Positions 12,840-23,619 of a stretch of 64,000 nt of DNA are shown piece by piece (the first letter of the stretch is position 1; every line of letters starts with the position of its first letter). Under the pieces are notes generated by a model. That model did no database searches and was not told the DNA's origin. It saw only the letters and a list, made by a program, of their open reading frames with translations. Both the position numbers and the translations under genes were made by a program. The DNA comes from Ashinkailepas kermadecensis (lineage: Eukaryota; Arthropoda; Thecostraca; Neolepadidae): the NCBI GenBank assembly GCA_034440615.1, contig JAOTOM010004010.1, positions 1 to 64,000 on the forward strand, given 5' to 3'.

Positions 12840-15100
12840 AAAATATATAGTATATTATGTGGTGCCCGTCAAAAATGAGGAATAACAGGGTACCAAACGG
12901 AAGGGTACTCTTCGTGGCACCTCAAGAGTACCTGGTTTCCACCTCAAAGTACTATTTGCATGCAACGCACGAAGAATTTCGCCTTGCTCTTCGCAAACAA
13001 GTACCTGTTTTAAATCGCTATCCATTGCAATAAAAAAAAACAATAAAAACAGGCAACGTTATTATTTGAGGAGACTGTCCCTCCCCTTACAGCATATGCC
13101 TATTTGTGCTGCCAAGTCTCCTGGTTTAATGGCATTATCTGGATGCATGAACACTTTGTGTATCATTTGATGTAAATTTCATGAGGTCATATCAAGATGA
13201 GCAATGCAACTTCTCCATAAACAAGCAGTCAGTATTGGGCTGCGGATTTTGAAGTTGAAGGTAATGTAAGCGAAAGTGTTATAGCTTCCTTACGTGTCAA
13301 ATATTACCCACTCTTCGTAATTTCTAGCTGTACCTCGTACTACCTCGCTGACTTCTGGTCAAATACTAATGTAACGGTCATGGTTCATGATAGCTAATGA
13401 GGACGCCTAAACCACGATTCCAACATACAAGTACCGAAATTAATCATGTTAGGTTTGACAAGAATGCACTCATTTTCAATTCCAGTCGGCTCTGTCACAG
13501 ATAATAACCTAAATTAATCCAATGCCATACCAGCATGAATCCATAAACGGAGGATCAACAAGAACACTAATATAGCAAATTGCAAAGTGGTTTCAGGTAG
13601 AGTACGCAACAGCATGTATATGCCGTCAGACGTTTAGCCTTACTACTTGGTTGAACATGTGTGCATGCAGATGCCTTACTTTCCTGTCTAATCTGAAACC
13701 AAATTGCTTTGCTGGCGGCAAGAAAAATGAGTGTATCGTATGTTCTTGCAAAATCATTCCTGGTAATATATTTATCTCATGACGTTTCAAGTAATGGGCA
13801 TTTCCTGAGCAGTCATAGCAGATTTTGGGATACACAAGAATAAGGTCGGGAAAGGGGTTTGACGCAGCTTATTCAGCATGCAAAGTGGCAAATTCCATAG
13901 TTTTCATGCAGCATGCATTGCAGGGACGGTGTCACCGGCTGCTGGTAAGGAGGGTAGGGGCTCTGCCGCCCTGTCGTGAAGCATGGGAAAACATACTTTT
14001 GCTTCCCTTTCCTGAAGTTTCAAGAGATCCCAAGCATAAAATGGTGTCACTTGACAAGAAACTAATTGTTGTCGTCAGCAGGCCCTTTTTTAAAGCTCAC
14101 AGCAAGGCAGGAGGCCCATTAATTTTGGCAGGTGCCCTTAGAACTCGCAAAAGGTCTACACATTCAGGTGTCATCATGCTGTCCAGAAGCCCCAAATCAC
14201 GGGTATTTGACATAAGGTTCCTGGAGAGCCCCTAGAAAGACGAAATGTAGGAAGGCTATCCAAACTTGAGGACGTCTCCAAGAACTGATGAACATGCAAA
14301 ACCGATGGTGCCGTGATCCGCACACCTGAAAGAAATAATGACTTATTTAATTAAATTTAGACGGATTAATCACTTCATTTAGCATTGCTAACAAGATCCA
14401 ACAAAGTGTACCTCCTCGGTTTCTGAACAGTTCCAATGTTGGAAGGTTTATCTGGACATATAGTTTATGAAAATATTACCAAGCGAAAATCAATTATTTT
14501 AGGTAGCATGACTACGTTGACATGTTGTAAACATAAACCGGCAAAATCACTTCAACTCAAGTTCCAAACCAATAGACTATCTGTGGTAGATGCAGCTAAA
14601 TGTATTTACATTCTTTTCATCAATGATCGCCATGTCCTTATCCCAATAGCATCCAATAGGAAGCTTCAATAGCAATTTTCATTATGTTGTGAATGGATGA
14701 TGTTTAAGCTTGAGTATGTCAATGAAATCCATAGATCCTGGGCACCCATAATTTTTCACCTGGTCATGCCGAACAGTTGGCATGAATTAACATATGGTTT
14801 TATGTCAGCATTGTACAGTGTATTCCTCATGGCGTAGTGCATGTTGCGTTGTGCTGATTTTGTGCATGATATGTCATGTTGGTAGTAATTAAATAGAAAC
14901 ATTCTGTGAATGAGATTACTAAATGATCAGCAGCACTTCGTCACTTCCTTCTATGATGTAATTAAGTTTAACGGTGGCGTATGAGAAGTATATTGCACAT
15001 ACGCTTGTCAACCAATGTTGGTAGTGTAGGCATGTTTAAACCGATTTAGCTCAATAGTGACAGAAAATAGTTTTTAGCCACCAAAATTTTTTTTCTGTTT
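12840..15100. other. AT-leaning tract with no recognisable feature
   Basis: Contains a 136-codon plus-strand frame (13,825-14,235) without any domain or splice structure I recognise, and nothing else supportable. Confidence 0.4.
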
Positions 15101-15269
15101 TTCGCCCTTCTTTTTTTTCTTTTTTGCCGGGGGGGTTGTTTTTTTTTTTTTTGGGGGGGGGGTCCTCCCCCTAATTTTGCCCTCCAATAGTGAATCCCCC
15201 ACCCAACATTAAATGAAAATGGGCGTGCAGCAAAAGACATGAAACTGCGGGCTGGTGTCTGAGTGGGAG

Positions 15270-15440
15270 CACCGATGGTCCCACCGATGGTCCCACCGAT
15301 GGTCCCACCGATGGTCCCACCGATGGCCCAGCCGATGGACCCGCTGATGGCCCTGCTGATAGTCACGCTGATGACCCCACGTATGGCTCCACCGATGGCC
15401 CCGCCGATGGTCCCGCTGATGGCCTCGTCGATGGTCCTGG
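15270..15440. repeat. 12-bp minisatellite (CCGATGGTCCCA)n
   Basis: Four perfect units of CCGATGGTCCCA are followed by about nine degenerate ones. The period is a multiple of three, so frames stay open on both strands (TIGG-type on minus, MVPP-type on plus). On the minus strand it lies just 3' of the Gag-like remnant and may have grown within that element. Confidence 0.9.
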
Positions 15441-15459
15441 AACTAGTGACGTTCGCCCG

Positions 15460-16060
15460 TTCACTCTGGTGACATGTCACTCTGGACGGTTTCCAGACGA
15501 CTGACCGCCACCGTTAACGTCGCCACTATATCCTGTAGTGTGGCCAGCGTACTGGTTTCCGGAGACACTGCGCCGACTGGCACCGTCTGCGCTGTTGAGT
15601 ATCCTGCCGCCATTGCTGACACCAGGCCTGAAGCCGAGGCTTCCAGGAATCTGTCAGCTGCGGTAGCCAGGTGGCCCAAAGGAGCTTCCTCTGACAGCGG
15701 CGCTAATGCTGCCCAAGCTGCTTGCGGCAGCCGTTGAAGATATAGTCTTCAGCAGCTCACGGTCATGTGGGGCATCTCCTGCTGTACCTAGTTCGGAGTG
15801 CATCGGCAGGAACAGCTAGAACGGCTTCTGGTCTCCGAGATGCTGAGGGGCAATAGGGCTTCCAGGAGAGCCTCTCACGATTGTGCCAACCTATGCCTCA
15901 AGGCGTCTATGAGGGTCACGAAACTGGGCGTCTGGGTCGTGATAATATCCGCACCTACGTGGTGATCGACACAGAAAGGCTTCCCACCAGCAGGTCAAAG
16001 TTGGTGCCGTCTTCTTGGATTCTAGCCACCCGAAGCGCACAGTTCGTCAGCGTCGGCTAA
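15460..16060 (-). pseudogene. Ty3/gypsy-type Gag remnant (LTR retrotransposon)
   Basis: Minus-strand frames, shifted relative to one another, read in order: FDLLVGSL, LGDQKPF, GTAGDAPHDRELLKTI, LQRLPQAAWAALAPLSEE and LGHLATAADRFLEA. This order is characteristic of the Gag capsid region of animal Ty3/gypsy elements (...FD-x-V-x-SL..., ...LGD-x-KP..., ...L-x-RLP-x-x-V..., ...LA-x-x-ADR...). Several stops and frameshifts break it. I see no protease, reverse transcriptase or integrase, and no LTRs. It ends against the 12-bp minisatellite. Confidence 0.65.
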
Positions 16061-16138
16061 AGGTTTGTCTTCTCCGAAGAAAGGAGAAAACTGTGATAGC
16101 CTGAACGAGGCCAGCTGCCAGCTTGCACATGCAGGAGT

Positions 16139-16730
16139 CAGGGGCAAATGCAAGGGGGAAGGAACTGGGGACATGTGTCCCCTTCCATGGAAGGTGGCCG
16201 CTCCTTCGGCCTGGGAAAAGCGCCCATCCGGGAGGGTTCGAGTGAACCCCCTATATTTTTTAGTCAGAAGCCTCCGAGAGAAAGAGATGAACGATGAACA
16301 ATTTCAGGGAGGGGGGGGGTGGGGGGGGCACTCGGGCCTTCTCGGATAGACGCCTTTGTCTTCTAAGGTGCTCCTCTAGCTGAATAAAAATCGAGGGGTT
16401 CAATGAAACATACAGAAGGTAGGCCTTTTCCTTCTAAGGAGCGCCTCGGGCTGAATAATACGAGGGGACTGCACTCGAGCGCACTGAAAGGGAACCTTTT
16501 CCTCTGAGAGGGGCGCCTCCAGCTGAAGAAGATCAATGGGGATGCACTAGAGCCTTTCCAGAGTGGAGCATTTCCCCTGCTGAAGGGGCGCCAATTTCCA
16601 TTGGGGAACATGCCCCCAGTGCCACCGCCGTATCCGCCCCTGTCTCCCAAATACTTTCGCAGTGGCCCCTTCAGAAAAACTGCGCCCCTTTAGACAAGTG
16701 CCCCCATGACAACTCCTGAATCCGCCCCTG
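16139..16730. mobile_element. Non-autonomous DNA-transposon-like element (CAGGGGCRGAT ends)
   Basis: The left end CAGGGGCAAATGCAAGG and the right end AACTCCTGAATCCGCCCCTG are imperfect inverted repeats. The flanks GCAGGAGT and GTAGGAAT agree at 6 of 8 positions, a possible decayed 8-bp target duplication as made by hAT-type transposases. The interior is G/C-run-rich and non-coding, with a second internal end-like GTATCCGCCCCTG near 16,625, so two copies may be nested. Related ends occur at 28,489, 43,627, 45,082, 62,436 and 63,360. Confidence 0.5.
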
Positions 16731-16739
16731 GTAGGAATC

Positions 16740-18600
16740 CCCGGCTCTGGCAGGGCCGACACGCCGCCGACTTTAAAATGTTGAGCTTTGAGAATTGTTT
16801 TTTGCTCACCCCCGTATTTTTTCCGGGGCTACACGGAGTGTAATCCATGACCCGGTGAAAATCTGTATAATGGATAATGATTATTTCCGATATATTTTTG
16901 GCTTCATGTGTGATGAGTTACCTTTTTTTATACCATCTGTGACTTGTACTATAGCGACTACTTAATCTATTTATCTGGCACGTACCTACTTGGGGAGTGG
17001 CGCCTCATAACTGTTTTACCGTATACGACATATAGAACATATAAAACGGAGACACATCAGAAATGGATGCTTCTTACAACAGCTACAGAGATCCGCAAAA
17101 TAGTACAGAAAGATCAAAATATTACACAGGCATTGCATTTGTTGCACGATTACCTAAGACCACCTTAATTCTATGATATCAGTGAATCAGACAGCCAGAC
17201 AGAGAGTGAACATTTGATGTCTTCTACTGAACTGTAGGTACTGTGCTTATTGTTGTACTGTTCCTGCTGTTATGGCCTTACTTATACCAGCCTGCTCGTT
17301 CTCAGAAACTACCCTTGCTCGCATGTCGCCCAGTTTTGTTCCCAGCACTGTCTTTTCCCCTGTCCATGTGTACCGGATTCTTTTCCTAGATAGCTGTGTA
17401 GTCTCACACCCTCAGGACGACTTCAGGATTGATAGGCCACGTAACAAGTATGCGCCTATGATGATGCAGGCAGCAAGTGTGCATCTGCGAGGTTTTCGTT
17501 CGACGTTGATGACGAGGGGCCCATTTCAATGTCGACAACATTTGGTCTGCTACTTGAGTTGAGAAACGCTACGGGACATGGACCGAGATCCCTTTTACAT
17601 CGCTCACGACGGTTACTTCATTCCATCCCATGCATGCCCTTACTAGTAGGGCACTGGTACTGGTAGCGAGGCTGATGTTACAGGGGTATGATATTGTCAC
17701 ACACATGCATCTGTACATCTTGGTGTTGTAGTCTGGCTGTTGGTCGGAGGCCACGACAGATGGGGAGTGACTGTGGCGTTCTTAAATACTTCGGAGTTGT
17801 GTGTTATATGCCATCAGATTATTGAAGTCAGATGCGTTGTATTATTTTTTCCTCAGGAAGTTTTGCAACAGCCATCGCACCTTCACATTCTCATGACAAG
17901 TCACAAGAATGTGAAGGTCACAAAGGGCCTGGTTTGATTTATATTTCGAGATATAGCCATGCCTAGCATGTATTCGTCCACAGACGTTTCCCAGGCAGCG
18001 TTCACGTTACGTGTTTGCACTGGCTGTCCAGACAGAGTGAGCGAGCGCTGCGAGCGGACGCAATGATACAAATGCTAAAACCCACTTGGTCTTGCTGGCT
18101 TGGATTTTGAGAATATCTTGAACTCGGCTTCTTTTCAGGTCAAATTGGTATTAGATGAACTGACGTGGAGCATTAGGTAGATTTAACTGGCAACTGCATT
18201 TGATAAGGATGAAATATTTTCACCATCAATGAAGGACACATAAATATAACATGAAATCCATTAAAAAGTTACCAATAGGAACTCTACATTGTATATTGAA
18301 TGTCCGAACGCAGTCCGCTCCACTGTTTCAGTCTGTGTAATGCATGTTCGCATGACGGAAGCCCTGATTCCCGACCTGAGTGTTTCTGTGTGTTTTGCCC
18401 ACAAATAGTAATATTAATAATATATTAATGGTTCACCATCACGCATGTATGTGGGTGGGCTAGTAGATTGTAAGGTAGCGGTGCTCGTTAATATATGAGC
18501 AACGGAGGAAACGTGGCTGGTGGACTCTGGCGCACAGATAAAACGGAACGTTCCGAAATTGCATTCGCTGTTCTTTCGTCGGGCTTTCAATTGAGTCTGA
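16740..18600. other. No recognisable feature
   Basis: AT-moderate DNA with only short open frames on either strand and no repeat family or domain that I can identify. Confidence 0.4.
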
Positions 18601-18601
18601 C

Positions 18602-18670
18602 AATTGGTTGGTTAGTTGGTTGGTTATTGGTTTTACGACACGTCGACCGTTGAGTCATGTCTACCCCTAA
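18602..18670 (-). mobile_element. tRNA-derived SINE, 3' fragment with internal deletion
   Basis: On the minus strand it matches the 3' part of the SINE at 31,729-31,888: ACATGACTCAACGGTCGACGTGTCG, then AAAACCAATAACCAACC repeats. Upstream of ACATGA it jumps to TTAGGGGTAG, resembling the box A region of the full copy. The middle of the element therefore appears deleted here. Confidence 0.6.
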
Positions 18671-19629
18671 GTTATAACCTGGTCTTCTAGATGTGCGGTT
18701 GTATTTTATATTTATCTTGAGTATCACATCAATTGCAAATGTATCCCATCAGCAGAACATCTCGCCTAATTCTAGCATGCAAACATAATTGAGCACAGGG
18801 TCGATTAACAGGCTTGCCGGAGGGCCTCTCACACACCGCGCACATGATAGGGGATTCGGCCACTGTCCATACATTTTCGGAAACTACTGAAGCAATAAGC
18901 ACACATTTGTGGGGGGTGGATTGCGAATGTAGTGAGCTCGCTTCAGTATCAATGCCATGAGCCTGTGACCTTGAGGGTTGAAATGAGGTCGTGATCGGCT
19001 GCCTCACCTCACCGCCGCTCCACCGTACCGACGAAGCCTTTGTGACCTTGAACGCTCGCCGGCCGCCGCCCGGTCGGTCGGTTTGGCATACCGCAGTTCC
19101 TATATTTACTGACGGATTTCTATTTTGTTTTGCATAGGGTGAGCTTATCGATTTTTAACAAAGTCACAAGATTGCATTACAATATCACCGCCCGTGTATG
19201 AGATAACGGCAAAAAACAGGAGAGGTGGTGGATTCCGCCCTAGGTGAAATGCATTCCCAGAGTGAGACTTCACGTTTTAGCTCTTGTTGGCAAATACTCT
19301 TTTTTTTAATCCGGTATACATTTTGTCCCCAAATGTGTGTGGCAAGCACATATGGAATGTCAGGTTTGTGTACAGAAAAACGAAGCGGTTCATATGTTGC
19401 TCCAATCCACGGTTCACGACAAAGTGCACACCACATTTTAAGTTATTGGAAAAATGTACTTACCAAAAAATGTACATGTTCTTAAAATTAGTTCTAGGGT
19501 TTATTTATGATTTTGGTTCCGAAAGTTTCAAAGCACATTTTAAAGGAAAATTATGTTCTGTTTGACATCAAACTGAAATATTGCTTGATATATTTGATCA
19601 ACGCCGATCTCCTTTTTGTAATACCGCTT

Positions 19630-20180
19630 GCGAAATGGGTGCAGATGGGCTCGGTCGGCGAGCTCTATCTGCGGTGAGCCTGGCTCCAGTGATTACTCAC
19701 TGACGGAAAATAATATCGGTCAAGAAAATCGGACGTACGTTTTCGGCAGTGGATTCAGCCCTGCATCGTCGATGGCCTGGGCGAGCACAGTGCACAGGTT
19801 CTAGTCGCGTCGCAGTCGACGGCGATTCCTGACCATCTTTTTCCATATTCATCGTCAGCGCCGGTCATCAGGCTCTCTTCGGTCGCGCTACGTCTCTCGG
19901 CACCACATTAATTAATACGTAGCCAGCGGCGGCCGGGCAAGACTGTGTGGACACACATGAGTCGTACGATGTAAACATAATCCAATTACGTGCATCAAAG
20001 CGGGATCCTTCGTTAATCTGTGTCTTGTGGCGGCGGCTTCGGCGGGAGACAAATTGAGCTAATGTCGGTCCACTTGTCAGTGGCTGCGGCGCCGCGGGCG
20101 CAGCGTCGTTCTCGGCGCCGGCCGGCCGTCGGCTCGGCTGTCTGCAGACTCGGTGGCGCACTAGACGCCGGCGGGCCGTC
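19630..20180. promoter_or_regulatory. GC/CpG-rich block
   Basis: CpG-dense sequence leading into the G-rich minisatellite at 20,180. No exon or clear promoter element can be assigned. It may simply be high-GC repeat DNA. Confidence 0.2.
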
Positions 20181-20545
20181 CGTGCTAGGACGGCCGCATT
20201 GGGGAGGGACGGACGCGCTGAGGAGGGAGGACGTACTGGGGAGAGGAGGATGGCCTCACTGAGGAGGGACGGCCGCGCTGAGGAGGGAGGGCGGTCGTAT
20301 TGGGTAGGGAGGACGAGTGCTGAGACTGGGTACGGTGAGGACGACCAGGTTGGGGACGGCCGTACTGGGATGGGGAGGATGGCGGCACTGAGGGGACGGA
20401 AGACGGCCGCACTGGGAAGAGGAAGGACGATCGACTGAGTAGGGAGGACGGCCGTACTGAGTAGGGAGGACTGCCGTGCTGAGGCTGAGGCATGGTCGTA
20501 CTGTGAACGGGGATGACGGCTGTCGTGCTGTGCTAACCGTACGGA
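20180..20545. repeat. ~20-bp G-rich minisatellite (GACGGCCGCACTGAGGAGGGA)n
   Basis: Roughly 15 degenerate units contain GACGGCCG, ACTG(A/G)G and GGGAGGA. Units vary in length, so frames are open on both strands but low-complexity. Confidence 0.85.
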
Positions 20546-21341
20546 TCCAGATGACAGTCACGTGGTTATGTCACCGTGTCATCTGCCATCATGTCGTCTG
20601 CGTGCCCCGAGAGCGGGCGACTGCGTGGTCAGTGCCAGTCCCGTGGGGGGGGGGGGGGCTACATTGAGGGCTGTGTGTGTGGCACACCCTGAGAGAGAAG
20701 GCTATGTGACAAAACATCGTGAAACAGCGTTGCAACTATGCTAATTTGACAATTCGGCGAAGTGCATTTGGCTATGGGATCTGTGCACTATATTCGGTAG
20801 ATGAGCCCGACCCCGACAAGGACGCAGCCAATTTCGTCTGAAATAGGTTGTATTTCAATGTACATATGTCGAAACTGGAGGTGCCATGTCTTCAATCGGG
20901 CTCCTTTGCCGAATGGCAACGACGAATGCAACATTTGAATGTACTGTGCCGAGTTGTCGAAAGGGGTATATTTATTTCCGAAATTTATGCACCTCCGTGG
21001 CAATTAATCGCAATAGGGTGCATGTCTTCACCGTTTGCCAAGAGAAGCCAGTTAAGGTGGGTCCTCAGTTCCTTGAGGTAGTATGGTGCCCGATCGTATG
21101 TCTGCGGCATGGGAGCTCCGTGGTCCGCCTCTAGCCCTCGCTCGTCCAGCAACCCCGATGGCGCCGTATACTGGCTACGAGCCAGGGTGAAGCTCGAGCG
21201 AGTACTGCTCTAAAAAACTCGTCCCCGGCTAGAGCACTTATATTCTTGGCGCAGCGGTTTGTTCTAATTGCTTCACTTGGAGTCAGTTGCTGTGCTGTTG
21301 TAATCTTATCGTTACCAATTTTTATCAACATTACTCATAGA

Positions 21342-21966
21342 CAGGCGCGCACCCAGGATTTTTCCATTGGGGGAGGGGGGGGCCGGACCGAAAAGGGCAC
21401 TTGGCCGGCTCCAAAAGGGCACTTGACCGGCTCCAAAGGGCACTTTGCGGCCCGGGGCACACTGGAAGGTTTGCTGACCGGGGGGGCGTGAATTTTCCAT
21501 GGGACACGTCATATGTTATAACACCGAACCCTTGTATTTACAATAATATTTCCAAAAACATGCAGCCTGTGCCCTGTGCCCTGTGCCGCACAGCACAGGG
21601 CAGGGCATAGGGCAGGGCATAGGGCAGGACACAGGGCAGGGCAGAGTTCACGGTACAGCACAAGGCACAGGGCAGGGTACAGGGCAGGGCACAGGGCACT
21701 TTTAGATCAAAAGGGCACCTAATTGGGACAGGCATAGGACAGGAAAGGGCACAGGGGAATGTCATTTTTAGGCCAAAAGGGGAGTTTTGGGCCCAAAGGG
21801 CACCTTTGGCACAGGCGGGGCACATAAGGCAGGTGATTTTTGGGCTAAATTTGGGACATTCCGGCCAAGAGGGCACTTTTCGGTCAAAAGGGCACTTTTG
21901 GCCAAAAGGGCACTTTGGTCTCATGGGGGGGCCCGGGCCCCCTGCCCCCCCTCCGGTGCGCCTATG
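21342..21966. mobile_element. hAT-like non-autonomous element with perfect 8-bp target duplication
   Basis: CTCATAGA occurs immediately outside both ends (21,334-21,341 and 21,967-21,974). The ends CAGGCGCGCACCCAGG and CCGGTGCGCCTATG are imperfect terminal inverted repeats. An 8-bp duplication with CA..TG termini fits the hAT superfamily. There is no transposase. The interior is filled by two minisatellites: CAGGGCAGGGCATAGGG units (about 21,570-21,720) and AAAAGGGCACTTT units (about 21,385-21,440 and 21,770-21,920). Confidence 0.75.
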
Positions 21967-22004
21967 CTCATAGATGTGATCTTAATGTGTTAAAAATGTG
22001 AGGT

Positions 22005-22330
22005 TTGAGGCGGGATTTCGGCTCATGGGAAAATATCGACGGGGTGTCACATTGCTGCATATAATATCAAAATTCTGTTGTTTGCACTATTTGCGATTTG
22101 TCAGCATGCATCACATATTTCCTACACTACTCCCAGTCTTTGCTCAAAGTAAGGTGCTTGCGGCAGTTTTCATCTGCGCTTACAGTGCACATCGCACCGC
22201 AGTCGGGGCCTGTCATTCGGCCCAAACGGCGAAGTTGTAAAGTCGCTATCTCTCTTTCCTCCAAGGCTTTGCGTTCAGTCCGAAGGGGGATGGCGCTTTT
22301 ATATCTGCCTTTAGTAATGCAATTCAATGA
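22005..22330 (+). repeat. Dispersed repeat family R1, copy 2
   Basis: Diverged copy of the repeat at 48-480, with the same block order and orientation (GCGGGATTTCGGCTC at the start, CATCGCACCGCAGTCGGGGCC in the middle, GGGGGATGGCGCTTTTATATCTGCC at the end). It lacks the internal 60-bp duplication of copy 1. Confidence 0.5.
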
Positions 22331-22529
22331 ATGTATCACATCAGGACTCACTCTAACTCTGCATACATGCTTCAAGGCGCGAAGGTGTATGAGCAAAAAA
22401 AAATCACACGCCTACGACTGATATACACGAAGACGACGACTTTGCGCCTTTAGCACTTGCCCTCGTATGTCCGGCGCGACGATGCGCGATGTGCTGACAA
22501 TAAAAACCGACAAAGCATGAGACAACATG

Positions 22530-22573
22530 CACACACACACATACACGTACCTACACATACACGCACATACATG

Positions 22574-22605
<32 letters not shown>

Positions 22606-22611
22606 CACACT
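22530..22611. repeat. (AC)n microsatellite, interrupted
   Basis: ACACAC tracts alternate with ACATAC and ACGTAC units. Confidence 0.95.
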
Positions 22612-23399
22612 ACTTTGATGCCTACCGAAAGGCATAGTATACTTGATTTGTGTTTCGGTCCAACTATGGTCATTTGTCAGTGAACAATAGATGCTATTGA
22701 TAGAACAGCCAACAGATACGTCCTACTTACTGCTTCCATCCACAACTCAAATGCTGTGCTCGATTGGATTTCCATTTTGGCTTTCACACACCCAATGATC
22801 TGTGTCGACTGATAACAAGAACGGATGGATGTATTCTCCGAGAAGACATCACGATTAGAATCTGGATCGGTCGCACGCCGGTGAGATAGTAACCGGAGAC
22901 CGCCGCTGGGCCGGAAACGACGCTTGTCTCGACGTCCGGTGACACGACAGGTGATCAGGATCGTGTCTGGAACGTCGTGTTCCTCCACGGCAGCGGGCAT
23001 CGGAGCTCTGTAGCGCCGTGTTCTGTGTTGGGGTGAGGTCAACACTGTAGGGTGTCTGTGCTCTGGAGTACCGCGAGAGTGGTACTAAATCTCGTATATA
23101 ATATTAATTAGCGGAGTGCGTAGGTACGGTCCTGGGCCGGGACTGCAGTACCATAATGTCTACCTACCCCAAACGCGACTGGGGGACGTACGAAGTCTGA
23201 CTATGATGTACGGACTACGGAGTCTTACCTCGGGCTCTGACCGCTTTTTCCGAACCGCGGTCATATGTCTTCGCATCACAAGCATGTCGTGTTCCCAGAT
23301 AGTGGCTGTAAATCACAGGCTCAGAATGAATTCAGCTAAACATAGAGAACGCTTGGACGACAGAACATCTTCATGACATACATTCTCGGACAGCTTAGA

Positions 23400-23605
23400 C
23401 TGAATCTCACTACTACTACTGCTGTTGCTGCTACTACTGCTGCTGGTGTTGCCACCGCTGCTACTAAGTATTGTTTCTGTTACTACTTCTTCAATCTATC
23501 ACTACTACTACTACTACTATCGCTGCTACTACTACTATTATTACTACTACTAATACTACTGCCACTACTACGAATACCACTACTACTACTACTAGTGCTA
23601 TTCAT
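23400..23605. repeat. (CTA)n / (CTG)n trinucleotide array
   Basis: ACTACTACT and GCTGCTGCT units are interrupted by degenerate triplets. The poly-Leu and poly-Ser frames through it are artefacts. A short (GTA)5 tract of the same kind lies near 23,889. Confidence 0.95.
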
Positions 23606-23619
23606 TTCACTAGTTTCTA

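Noticed and set aside
22677..23045. 122-codon minus-strand frame
   Set aside because: Looks partly protein-like, but no motif, repeat or splice evidence supports it.
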